Position numbers and translations under genes: made by a program. From an uncultured Oscillibacter sp. (GTDB taxonomy: Bacteria > Bacillota > Clostridia > Oscillospirales > Oscillospiraceae), in contig UQMC01000111.1 of NCBI GenBank assembly GCA_900542115.1, positions 1 to 6,181 of the forward strand: a stretch of 6,181 bases of DNA, in the 5' to 3' direction. Each line of letters starts with the position of its first letter. Position 1 is the first letter of the stretch. The notes beneath the pieces were generated by a model, which was given only the letters and a program-made list of their open reading frames with translations, did not search any database and was not told the origin of the DNA. Below, piece after piece: positions 1 through 6,002 of the stretch.

Positions 1-15
1 ACATCCGTCATATTT

Positions 16-22
16 AAAGGAG
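16..22 (+). promoter_or_regulatory. Ribosome binding site deciding the mii start
   Basis: AAAGGAG lies 8 bases before the ATG at 31. A TTG at 25 is in frame but only 2 bases from this site, which is too close to be used. The start is therefore placed at 31. Confidence 0.8.
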
Positions 23-30
23 TCTTGATT

Positions 31-1182
31 ATGTACAGCCCTGAAATGGAACGGATCCCCTGCGTGATCATGCGCAGCGGAACCAGTAAAGGTATATACC
101 TTCTCAGCAACGATCTTCCCGAAGACCCCGAGACCCGGGATAAGGTCATCCTGTCCATCTTCGGCAGCCCGGACAGCCGTCAGATCGACGGCCTTGGCGG
201 CGCCGATCCCCTGACCAGCAAGCTGGCCATTATCAGCGTGTCCGACCGCGAGGACGCTGACATCGATTACACCTTCGGTCAGGTAGAAATTAAAAAGCCC
301 TATGTGGACTATTCCAGCAATTGCGGCAATATTTCCGCGGGTGTCGGTCCCTTTGCCATTCAGCAGGGGCTGGTCAGGGCCGTGGAGCCGGTGACTACGG
401 TGCGTATCTACAACACCAACACCAAGAAGGTATTTGTAGCGGAGGTTCCCGTGAAGAACGGCAAGCCGCAGGTAAAGGGCGGCTACAAGGTGGACGGTGT
501 GCCTGGCACCGGCGCCCGTATCGGCATCAACATGGCCGGAACTATCGGCGCCAAGACCGGCCGCCTGCTGCCCACCGGCAATGCAATGGACACACTGGAT
601 ATCAAGGGCTTTGGCCTTTTGCCCGTATCCATGCTGGATGCCGGCAGTCCCATGGTGTTCGTCCGGGCCAAGGACCTTGGCCTGAAGGGGACCGAGTCCC
701 CCGGTGAGATCGACAGCGACCCCAAAATGCTGGAGTTGCTGGAGGAGATTCGCACCACGGCGGCGGTGGTCATGGGCATTGCCCCGGATCAGGAAACGGC
801 CCGCACCAAAATCCGTGCGGTCCCAATGGTGGCGTTCGTATCACCTCCGCAGGACTACGCCAGCCACATTGATGGGACACCGGTTTCCGCGAACGATATT
901 GATTTCGTATCCCGGGACATGTTTATGGGAATCATGCACAAGACCTATTCCGGTACGGCCACGGTCTGCACCGGCTGCGCTGCGGTGACGCCCGGCACCA
1001 TTGTCAATGAGGCCATGGGTAAGACCATCACGGACGGTATGGTGCGGATCGGACACCCCGGCGGCATTATCGAATGCGATATGAGCGTTCGGGATGGGAA
1101 AATCGTCAAGGCGGCTTATGGCCGCACTGCCCGCAGAATCATGGAGGGCTACGTCTATGTGCCCCGGGAGATTCTGGACTGA
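31..1182 (+). CDS. mii: 3-methylitaconate delta-isomerase-like protein (PrpF family)
   Basis: PrpF/diaminopimelate epimerase-fold isomerase of 383 residues, a normal length for the family. Such enzymes shift a carbon-carbon double bond in unsaturated di- or tricarboxylates without a cofactor. In this context the likely reaction is (R)-3-methylitaconate to 2,3-dimethylmaleate in the cytosol. Visible family motifs are RSGTSKG (residues 15-21), GLGGADPLTSK (54-64), SNCGN (96-100), a late TVCTGCAA (311-318) and GHPGG (341-345). From memory, Ser17, Lys62 and Cys96 were implicated in the active site of the Eubacterium barkeri enzyme; Ser19, Lys64 and Cys98 here fit with a constant offset of two. 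It is the first gene of the operon in the window, 39 bases before the lyase gene, which has its own ribosome binding site. PrpF-type methylaconitate isomerase and 4-oxalomesaconate tautomerase share the fold and motifs, so the substrate is assigned from the neighbouring genes. The family call is near certain; the exact substrate is likely but not proven. Confidence 0.85.
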   Translation: MYSPEMERIPCVIMRSGTSKGIYLLSNDLPEDPETRDKVILSIFGSPDSRQIDGLGGADPLTSKLAIISVSDREDADIDYTFGQVEIKKPYVDYSSNCGNISAGVGPFAIQQGLVRAVEPVTTVRIYNTNTKKVFVAEVPVKNGKPQVKGGYKVDGVPGTGARIGINMAGTIGAKTGRLLPTGNAMDTLDIKGFGLLPVSMLDAGSPMVFVRAKDLGLKGTESPGEIDSDPKMLELLEEIRTTAAVVMGIAPDQETARTKIRAVPMVAFVSPPQDYASHIDGTPVSANDIDFVSRDMFMGIMHKTYSGTATVCTGCAAVTPGTIVNEAMGKTITDGMVRIGHPGGIIECDMSVRDGKIVKAAYGRTARRIMEGYVYVPREILD

Positions 1183-1221
1183 GGCGGAAACACATACAAC
1201 TAAAAAGGAGGACTTTACGTT

Positions 1222-2139
1222 ATGAGAGCAACGAGTGGAAAATCCGGCGCGCAGGTGCTGCGCGAGCGTTTGAAGAAGCCTGAAATTCTGGTGGCCCCCG
1301 GTGCTTATGATTGCCTGTCCGCCAGACTTGTAGAAAGAATGGGCTTTGAGGCCGCCTTTATGACCGGCTTCGGCGCGTCCGCCTCCATTCTGGGCCAGCC
1401 GGATTACGGCCTGATGACCATGAACGAGATGGCCACCGTCTGCGCCAATATGAACGCTGTTTTGAATATCCCCCTGATCGGCGACATCGACACCGGCTAC
1501 GGAAACCCCCTCAACGTGTTCCGCACCGTGCGCGAGTTTGAGCGCGCCGGTATGGCTGCTGTCCATCTGGAGGATCAGGTGTTCCCCAAGCGTTGCGGCC
1601 ATATGGAGAAAAAGGCCGTGATTCCCATGGAGGAGCACGTAGAGAAGATTCGCGCCGCCGTGGAGGCCCGGGACGAGATGCTGATTATCGCCCGGACCGA
1701 TGCCTATGCTACGCACGGTTTGGATGAGACCCTGCGGCGTCTGGAGGCGTACCGCGATGCCGGTGCCGACATCATCTATGCCGATGGACTGCCCACCGTG
1801 GAGGCTATGAAAGCTGTCTGCGCCATTCCCGGTGTTTACAAATTCGGCAATCAGGTGGAGGGCGGCAAGTCTCCCACCCTGAGCTTTGAGGAACTGCAGG
1901 AGATCGGCTATGATATCGTGATCTATCCCGTGGGGACCGCCTTTGCCGCGGAGAGGGCCATTGAAAACTATCTCAAGAGCCTGAAGGAGAACCACTCCAA
2001 TAAGGAAATCATCGCCTCCGGCTCTGTTCCCGGCTTTGCCGAGTTCAACGCCGCGATGGGTATGGAGGCCCTGACCGACATGGAAAAGAAGTTCCAGGTG
2101 GACGTATTTAAGAAGAGGCACAGCGAGGAAAACGGTTGA
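1222..2139 (+). CDS. dml: 2,3-dimethylmalate lyase-like (isocitrate lyase/PEP mutase superfamily)
   Basis: Cytosolic Mg-dependent carbon-carbon lyase of 305 residues, about the length of methylisocitrate lyase and dimethylmalate lyase. Expected reaction: (2R,3S)-2,3-dimethylmalate to propionate plus pyruvate. The superfamily signature KRCGH is at 123-127, with Cys125 as the usual catalytic acid/base cysteine of C-C lyases; PEP mutases lack this motif. The metal-binding GDIDTGYG lies at 87-94 (Asp88, Asp90), followed by HLEDQ (115-119) and IARTDA (156-161). The substrate-pocket strand reads TGFGAS (48-53). AAGGAGG at 1205-1211 lies 10 bases before the ATG and supports the start. The gene sits between the isomerase gene and the hydro-lyase genes, with gaps under 40 bases, so it is almost certainly co-transcribed. 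2-Methylisocitrate lyase (PrpB) is the main alternative. No methylcitrate synthase is in view, and the companion hydratase is a two-subunit LeuCD type rather than an AcnD type, which favours the dimethylmalate role. Confidence 0.82.
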   Translation: MRATSGKSGAQVLRERLKKPEILVAPGAYDCLSARLVERMGFEAAFMTGFGASASILGQPDYGLMTMNEMATVCANMNAVLNIPLIGDIDTGYGNPLNVFRTVREFERAGMAAVHLEDQVFPKRCGHMEKKAVIPMEEHVEKIRAAVEARDEMLIIARTDAYATHGLDETLRRLEAYRDAGADIIYADGLPTVEAMKAVCAIPGVYKFGNQVEGGKSPTLSFEELQEIGYDIVIYPVGTAFAAERAIENYLKSLKENHSNKEIIASGSVPGFAEFNAAMGMEALTDMEKKFQVDVFKKRHSEENG

Positions 2140-2155
2140 TCCCGCCACGGGACAG

Positions 2156-2162
2156 AAGGGAG
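2156..2162 (+). promoter_or_regulatory. Ribosome binding site for dmdA
   Basis: AAGGGAG lies 11 bases before the ATG at 2174. Further in-frame ATGs at 2180 and 2186 are 17 and 23 bases away. The first ATG also gives the MGMT... N-terminus typical of LeuC-type subunits, so 2174 is preferred. Confidence 0.6.
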
Positions 2163-2173
2163 AGCTGCGTACA

Positions 2174-3436
2174 ATGGGTATGACAATGACGCAGAAAATC
2201 TTCGCCCGGCACTGCGGCGCGGAAAGCGTTGCGGCAGGCGATCTGATCAACGCAAGGCTGGATCTGGTCATGGGCAGCGATGTGACCGCCCCTATCGCCA
2301 TTCAGGCAATGGAGACCCACGGTCTTGACCGGGTGTTCAATCCAGAAAAAATCGTGCTGGTCATGGACCACTTTGCCCCCAACAAGGACATTCAGGCGGC
2401 GCGGAACTGCGCCACCTGCCGGGCCTTCGCGCAAAAGCACGGCATCAAAAACTTCTATGATGGCGGACGGATGGGCATTGAGCACGCGCTGCTGCCGGAG
2501 CAGGGCTTTATTGCTCCGGGCGAGCTGATTATCGGTGCGGATTCCCATACCTGCACCTACGGCGCGCTGGGCGCGTTTTCGACAGGCATCGGCTCTACGG
2601 ATATGGCTGGCGGTATGTATGCCGGTGAAAGCTGGTTCAAGGTCCCCAAGGCCATCCGGGTGGAGTTGACGGGAAAATTTCCAGAATTTGTGGGCGGCAA
2701 GGATGTGATTTTAACGCTGATCGGCATGATTGGCGTGGATGGCGCCCGCTATATGAGTATCGAGTTCACCGGCGATGCCATTGCGGATATTTCCATTGAC
2801 GACCGGTTTGCCATCTGCAACATGGCCATTGAGGCCGGTGCCAAGAACGCCATTTTTCCTGTGGATGCGGTTACGCTGGAATATCTGCAGGGTCGGGTGG
2901 ACCGCCCCTTCGCGCCGGCAGAGCCGGATTCGGATGCCGTGTATGAGCGGACGATTCGGATGGACCTGTCCAAGCTCAAGCCCGTGGTGGCTGCGCCTCA
3001 TCTGCCCTCCAACGTCAAGCCGGTGGAGGAGTACGCCGGGCTGCCGGTGGATCAGGTGATCATCGGCTGCTGCACCAACGGCCATATTACGGACTTGCGT
3101 CAGGCGGCACAGATTATGCGGGGCCATAGGGTTGCGGAGCGTGTGCGCTGCACGATCATCCCCGCCACGCCCACCATTTATCTTCAGGCAATGGAGGAGG
3201 GACTGCTGGAGCTGTTTGTCCGCGCCGGCGCCACCGTGTCCATGCCTACCTGCGGCCCCTGCAACGGCGGCCATGTAGGCGTACTGGCGGATGGTGAGCG
3301 GTGCGTTTCCACCACGAACCGAAACTTTGTGGGCCGGATGGGCGCCAAGACCTCAGAGGTCTATCTGGCCAGCCCTGCCGTAGCGGCGGCCTGCGCCGTA
3401 GCAGGTGTGATCGTGACACCTGAGGAGGTGAAATGA
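2174..3436 (+). CDS. dmdA: 2,3-dimethylmalate dehydratase large subunit-like (LeuC/aconitase family)
   Basis: Large subunit of a two-subunit [4Fe-4S] hydro-lyase. It is 420 residues long, the size of the shorter LeuC/homoaconitase type found in clostridia and archaea. Predicted role: hydration of 2,3-dimethylmaleate to (2R,3S)-2,3-dimethylmalate together with the next gene product. Visible motifs are MDHFAP (64-69), GIEHALLPE (101-109), [20 protein letters not shown] (121-140), the first cluster-cysteine loop GCCTNG (298-303, ligand Cys300) and TCGPC (359-363, ligands Cys360 and Cys363). All three cluster cysteines are therefore present. The loop is atypical: Cys299 replaces the usual Ser/Thr and His304 replaces the usual Arg/Ser, which may fit a non-leucine substrate. 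The stop codon overlaps the dmdB start as ATGA, indicating translational coupling. An isopropylmalate or citraconate/citramalate hydro-lyase is possible from sequence alone. No leuA or leuB is present, and the neighbours encode the flanking steps of the dimethylmaleate route. Confidence 0.85.
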   Translation: MGMTMTQKIFARHCGAESVAAGDLINARLDLVMGSDVTAPIAIQAMETHGLDRVFNPEKIVLVMDHFAPNKDIQAARNCATCRAFAQKHGIKNFYDGGRMGIEHALLPEQGFIAPGELIIGADSHTCTYGALGAFSTGIGSTDMAGGMYAGESWFKVPKAIRVELTGKFPEFVGGKDVILTLIGMIGVDGARYMSIEFTGDAIADISIDDRFAICNMAIEAGAKNAIFPVDAVTLEYLQGRVDRPFAPAEPDSDAVYERTIRMDLSKLKPVVAAPHLPSNVKPVEEYAGLPVDQVIIGCCTNGHITDLRQAAQIMRGHRVAERVRCTIIPATPTIYLQAMEEGLLELFVRAGATVSMPTCGPCNGGHVGVLADGERCVSTTNRNFVGRMGAKTSEVYLASPAVAAACAVAGVIVTPEEVK

Positions 3437-3918
3437 TGGCCGGAACCGTATTTAAATATGGCAGCAATGTGGACACGGATGTAATTCTGCCCGCCCGCTA
3501 TCTGGCGCTTTATAAGGACGAGGATTTGGCGGCGCACTGCATGGAGGATTTGGACAGCGGCTTTGTTACCGGCGTCCAACCCGGGGATTATATCGTGGCC
3601 GGTGAAAATTTCGGCTGCGGCTCCTCCCGGGAGCACGCTCCCATTGCCATCAAGGCCAGCGGCATTCGCTGCGTGATCGCGGCCTCCTTCGCCCGGATTT
3701 TCTACCGCAACGCCATCAACATCGGCCTGCCTATTGTGGAAAGCCCGGAAGCAGCCAGAGAGATCTGTGCCGGTGACCGGCTGGAGGTGGATTTGAAAAG
3801 AGGCGTGATTCACAATCTGACGCAGAGCAGGACCTATCAGTTCGGCGGCTTCCCGGTGTTCATTCAGGAAATGGTGGATGCAGGTGGGTTGCTGTCTTAT
3901 CTGAGCCAAAAACACTGA
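3433..3918 (+). CDS. dmdB: 2,3-dimethylmalate dehydratase small subunit-like (LeuD family)
   Basis: Small (swivel-domain) subunit of the LeuCD-type hydro-lyase, 161 residues and full length. It carries [19 protein letters not shown] at 6-24 and the hallmark [14 protein letters not shown] at 57-70, whose serines and arginine bind the substrate carboxylates. [17 protein letters not shown] (84-100) follows, with a final GG-x-L-type tail. The gene starts inside the stop of the large-subunit gene (ATGA, 4-base overlap). AGGAGG at 3423-3428 lies within the end of the large-subunit gene, 4 bases from the first ATG and 7 from a second ATG at 3436, so either may be used. The specificity loop after the conserved DTD reads YLAL (23-26), where isopropylmalate isomerases usually have YL-Arg/Asn-Thr. 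This supports a different substrate. It is the last gene of the operon and is followed after 29 bases by a strong hairpin. Confidence 0.85.
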   Translation: MMAGTVFKYGSNVDTDVILPARYLALYKDEDLAAHCMEDLDSGFVTGVQPGDYIVAGENFGCGSSREHAPIAIKASGIRCVIAASFARIFYRNAINIGLPIVESPEAAREICAGDRLEVDLKRGVIHNLTQSRTYQFGGFPVFIQEMVDAGGLLSYLSQKH

Positions 3919-3947
3919 CAACGATTAGATTCGTTCAGCAAAAAAAG

Positions 3948-3974
3948 AAGCGCCTCCGCTCAGCGGGGGCGCTT
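3948..3974. terminator. Terminator after the mii-dml-dmdAB operon
   Basis: A 12-base-pair stem (3948-3959 with 3963-3974, one G-T wobble) closes on a TCA loop. The plus-strand tail is only TTTGACTT, which is weak. Seven adenines at 3940-3946 precede the stem and would form a good U-tract on the minus strand, so the element may work in both directions. Confidence 0.8.
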
Positions 3975-3988
3975 TGACTTATTGAATA

Positions 3989-4091
3989 TTTCTGCTGTAA
4001 GTGAATTTTTCGTGCCGCCGTGGCAAATAAAAGCAGTTGCCGGGAATGCAAAAGCATGGTAAAATTCTGCTGATGGATTCTACAGCAGAAA
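3989..4091. repeat. Inverted and direct copies of a TTCTGCTG element around the zip promoter
   Basis: TTTCTGCTGTA at 3989-3999 is an exact 11-base inverted match to TACAGCAGAAA at 4081-4091. A third copy, TTCTGCTG at 4065-4072, is a direct repeat of the first and pairs exactly with CAGCAGAA at 4083-4090 across a 10-base loop. The downstream arm can thus pair with either upstream copy. The inner pair overlaps the end of the -10 box and the predicted transcription start, which suits an operator. Function is inferred only from position. Confidence 0.6.
4037..4065 (+). promoter_or_regulatory. Sigma-A-type extended -10 promoter for the ZIP gene
   Basis: TTGCCG (4037-4042) is followed after 17 bases by TAAAAT (4060-4065), with TG at 4057-4058 making an extended -10. 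The predicted start is near 4072, giving a leader of about 32 bases. A small palindrome, ATGC-AAAA-GCAT (4046-4057), lies in the spacer. The gene upstream ends at a terminator, so an own promoter is expected here. Confidence 0.65.
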
Positions 4092-4103
4092 AGAGAAAAT
4101 AAT

Positions 4104-4880
4104 ATGGAAGCATTTTATGGTATTTTAATTCCGTTTCTCGGTACATCGCTGGGCGCGGCGTGTGTATTCTTTATGAAAAAAACGCTGAGCGATACCGTGC
4201 AGCGCTCACTGACCGGCTTTGCTGCGGGCGTGATGGTGGCCGCCTCAGTGTGGAGCCTTCTGATGCCCGCCATTGAGCAGTCCTCTAATGCGGGAAGGCT
4301 CGCATTTTTGCCCGCGTTCCTCGGCTTTTGGATCGGTATTTTGTTCCTGCTGACACTGGACCATATCATCCCGCATTTGCACGCCAAAAGCGGACAGGTG
4401 GAGGGCCCCAAAAGCCGCCTTCAGCGTACGACGATGATGGTGCTGGCAGTCACGCTGCACAATATTCCGGAGGGAATGGCGGTCGGCGTGGTGTATGCGG
4501 GCTACCTCTCCGGCAGCGCAAAAATCACGGCGGCGGGGGCGCTGGCCCTATCACTGGGTATCGCTATTCAAAATTTTCCCGAGGGCGCGATTATTTCGCT
4601 CCCGCTGCGCGCGGAGGGCATGAGCAAGGGCAGGGCCTTCGCAGGCGGTGTGCTTTCCGGCGTTGTGGAGCCTATCGGCGCGGTACTGACGATTTTGGCC
4701 GCATCGCTTATCGTCCCGGCGCTGCCGTACCTTCTGAGCTTTGCAGCAGGCGCAATGCTCTATGTGGTGGTGGAGGAGCTGATCCCGGAAATGTCGCAGG
4801 GACAGCACTCCAACGTTGGTACGGTATTTTTTGCGGTGGGCTTCAGCGTGATGATGGTGCTGGATGTGGCACTGGGGTGA
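4104..4880 (+). CDS. ZIP-family divalent metal transporter
   Basis: Polytopic inner-membrane protein of 258 residues in the bacterial ZIP (ZupT/GufA-like) group, which usually imports zinc and often iron or manganese. Family metal-site motifs are HNIPEG (119-124) in the central helix and QNFPEG (156-161) in the next. VEPIGA (188-193) and EELIPE (224-229) follow. About eight hydrophobic segments can be seen, starting near residues 3-24, 36-57, 68-89, 112-133, 143-166, 178-200, 202-224 and 238-256. The loop after the third segment (HLHAKSGQVEG, 91-101) is short and contains two histidines. The start is preceded by a weak purine-rich stretch (AAGAGA, about 4090-4095) rather than a strong ribosome binding site. 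The gene is transcribed alone from its own promoter and is unrelated to the catabolic operon upstream. The exact metal cannot be told from sequence. Confidence 0.9.
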   Translation: MEAFYGILIPFLGTSLGAACVFFMKKTLSDTVQRSLTGFAAGVMVAASVWSLLMPAIEQSSNAGRLAFLPAFLGFWIGILFLLTLDHIIPHLHAKSGQVEGPKSRLQRTTMMVLAVTLHNIPEGMAVGVVYAGYLSGSAKITAAGALALSLGIAIQNFPEGAIISLPLRAEGMSKGRAFAGGVLSGVVEPIGAVLTILAASLIVPALPYLLSFAAGAMLYVVVEELIPEMSQGQHSNVGTVFFAVGFSVMMVLDVALG

Positions 4881-4939
4881 CGGTTGGGGGTTCCCGAAAG
4901 CGAAATCTCTCTCGGAATACCCGAAAATGTCTAAACTCC

Positions 4940-4968
4940 TTGACAGAGGCAACAGCAGGGCGTATTAT
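4940..4968 (+). promoter_or_regulatory. Near-consensus sigma-A promoter upstream of the methyltransferase genes
   Basis: A perfect TTGACA (4940-4945) is followed after exactly 17 bases by TATTAT (4963-4968, 5 of 6). The predicted transcription start is about 4974-4976. It would drive the methyltransferase genes through a leader of about 150 bases. It lies 60 bases after the end of the ZIP gene. Confidence 0.7.
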
Positions 4969-4981
4969 TTTGGCAGAAAGA

Positions 4982-5001
4982 CCGCTGAGAAGCGGCTTTT
5001 T
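4982..5001 (+). terminator. Terminator-like hairpin, either for the ZIP gene or an attenuator of the next transcript
   Basis: CCGCT (4982-4986) and AGCGG (4991-4995) form a stem closed by a GAGA tetraloop, followed by CTTTTT to 5001. The flanking AAAG and CTTT can extend the pairing past one mismatch. It sits about 100 bases after the ZIP stop codon, but also only some 7 bases after the predicted start of the promoter at 4940-4968, so it could act on both transcripts. Confidence 0.65.
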
Positions 5002-5011
5002 ATAGAACAAA

Positions 5012-5031
5012 AAGTTAGCTTTACCTAACTT
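5012..5031. promoter_or_regulatory. Perfect TTAG/CTAA palindrome, candidate metalloregulator operator
   Basis: AAGTTAG (5012-5018) and CTAACTT (5025-5031) are exact reverse complements separated by 6 bases. The TTAG...CTAA half-sites resemble the core of DtxR/IdeR-family boxes that respond to iron or manganese. It lies downstream of the predicted transcription start, where a bound repressor would block elongation. As RNA it would form only a short AU-rich hairpin. The regulator class is inferred. Confidence 0.45.
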
Positions 5032-5057
5032 GCGGCACGAGGAATTGCTGGCTTGTC

Positions 5058-5082
5058 ATCCGGTGCAGTGGGCGCATCGGGT
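5058..5082 (+). other. Hairpin in the methyltransferase leader
   Basis: Positions 5058-5066 and 5074-5082 can pair over 9 bases, including two G-U pairs, around the 7-base loop AGTGGGC. With the two upstream hairpins it gives the leader before 5128 three successive stem-loops. No known riboswitch is recognised. The run of adenines after it rules out an intrinsic plus-strand terminator. Confidence 0.4.
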
Positions 5083-5127
5083 AAAAAGTATTGCATTGTG
5101 AACGGTAAATAGAAAGAGGGTGGCGTT

Positions 5128-5739
5128 ATGTCCTTTTTTGAAAACACTCGAAAGCCCGTAGGCCTTGGCGGGAAGATCATGGTTGCTATGATGAACTTTG
5201 GACACAGCGCAATGGCAGAATGGGGGCTGAGTTTTTTACAGCCTGCCCCGGATGCCATGGTGCTGGACTGCGGCTGCGGCGGTGGAGCGAACATTAAAAC
5301 GCTGTTGAAACTGTGCCCCAACGGCAAGGTGCAGGGCATCGACTACTCAGCCGTCAGCGTGGAAAAAGCGCGAAAGGTCAATGCCAGAGCCATTGCGGCA
5401 GGACGGTGTACTGTGCAACAGGCAAGTGTGGTAGAGCTGCCGTTTGAAGCGGAGCAGTTTGATGTGGTGACCGCCTTTGAAACGGTCTACTTCTGGCCGG
5501 AGCTTGCACAGAATTTCAGAGAGGTCTATCGGGTGCTGAAGCCCGGCGGAATCTTTTTCATCTGTAACGAAGCAAACGGCGAAACGACAAAAGACGACAA
5601 ATGGACGAAAATCATCAATGGCATGACCATCTATACGGATACTGCACTGAAAGAGTATCTGGAACAAGCAGGATTCTGTCAGATCCAGAGCCACAAAAAT
5701 AAAAAGGGCTGGCTTTGTGTTACGGCGCAAAAGCGGTGA
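5128..5739 (+). CDS. Class I SAM-dependent methyltransferase (Methyltransf_11/UbiE-like)
   Basis: Cytosolic Rossmann-fold methyltransferase of 203 residues, complete. The SAM-binding motif I VLDCGCGGGAN is at 45-55. Acidic motif II ends in GID at 70-72, with Asp72 expected to hold the ribose. The motif around FDVVTAFETVYFW is at 111-123, and the typical VLKPGG turn is at 136-141. An N-terminal stretch with KPVGLGGKIMVAMMNFGHS (9-27) precedes the fold and may shape the substrate site. AGAGG (5115-5119) lies 8 bases before the ATG and supports the start. The substrate is not known. The next gene follows after 22 bases with a strong ribosome binding site, so the two form an operon, probably driven by the promoter at 4940-4968. 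The nearby ZIP transporter and TTAG/CTAA palindrome hint at a metal-linked role, but this is only contextual. Confidence 0.85.
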   Translation: MSFFENTRKPVGLGGKIMVAMMNFGHSAMAEWGLSFLQPAPDAMVLDCGCGGGANIKTLLKLCPNGKVQGIDYSAVSVEKARKVNARAIAAGRCTVQQASVVELPFEAEQFDVVTAFETVYFWPELAQNFREVYRVLKPGGIFFICNEANGETTKDDKWTKIINGMTIYTDTALKEYLEQAGFCQIQSHKNKKGWLCVTAQKR

Positions 5740-5761
5740 AATAGTGTAAGGAGGACGGAGC

Positions 5762-5998
5762 ATGGAACGAAAAAAAGCGATTCGCAGCGCCTATCGGCTG
5801 ACGGGCGGCAACAATTTTTATGATGGTATGATCACCTGCTCCACCCTGAGCGGGAAAGCGGTGTGCCGTCTGGTGTGGGACATGAACAAGGTGGAAAACG
5901 ATGCCTATCTGGAAAAGGCACTGTCCGGCATCCCGGAGCATTTTTCCGGCAAGCTGCTGGAGGTGCCGGTGGGCACCGGCATTCTGACCATACGATAA
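5762..5998 (+). pseudogene. Truncated class I SAM-dependent methyltransferase, N-terminal part only
   Basis: An open frame of 78 codons with an excellent AAGGAGG (5748-5754) 7 bases before its ATG. Its N-terminal half (YRLTGGNNFYDGMITCSTLSG, 11-31) and the end GKLLEVPVGTGILT (63-76) look like the start of a second family of small methyltransferases, in which EVPVGTG is SAM motif I. The frame stops two codons later. Everything after motif I is therefore missing, including the acidic motif II and the LKPGG turn, where relatives are about 200 residues or more. No continuation is seen in any frame in the 88 bases before the next gene, so this is a loss of the 3' part rather than a simple frameshift. 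A strong terminator begins 5 bases after the stop. It cannot work as a methyltransferase alone. It is probably a remnant, although the intact translation signal leaves room for an expressed small protein. Confidence 0.65.
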
Positions 5999-6002
5999 AA
6001 CC

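Noticed and set aside
3..17. Possible last codons of an upstream gene (ATC CGT CAT ATT TAA)
   Set aside because: Four codons before a stop cannot be told from chance.
841..2301. Antisense open frame of 486 codons opposite the isomerase and lyase genes
   Set aside because: It is the frame opposite two well-supported genes in GC-rich DNA, is rich in His and Gly without a recognisable domain, and crosses the gene border at 1183-1221. It is a codon-bias shadow.
2711..3274. Antisense open frame of 187 codons opposite dmdA
   Set aside because: No domain, no ribosome binding site logic, and fully inside a conserved gene on the other strand.
2174..3918. Leucine biosynthesis leuCD
   Set aside because: The family matches, but the neighbours are an isomerase and a C-C lyase rather than leuA or leuB, and the substrate loop of the small subunit is not the leucine type.
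3361..3921. Antisense open frame of 186 codons opposite dmdB
   Set aside because: Fully opposite the conserved small subunit and composed of shadow-like sequence.
4887..4924. Imperfect inverted repeat (GGGTTCCCGA with TCGGAATACCC) just after the ZIP stop
   Set aside because: The pairing needs gaps and mismatches and no T-tract follows, so it was not called a terminator.
4328..5005. Plus-strand frame of 225 codons overlapping the ZIP gene and running into the promoter region
   Set aside because: Gly- and Arg-rich out-of-frame translation of the transporter gene, with no domain or start signal.
5347..5763. Antisense frame of 138 codons opposite the intact methyltransferase
   Set aside because: The opposite strand encodes a complete methyltransferase with all motifs; this is a shadow.
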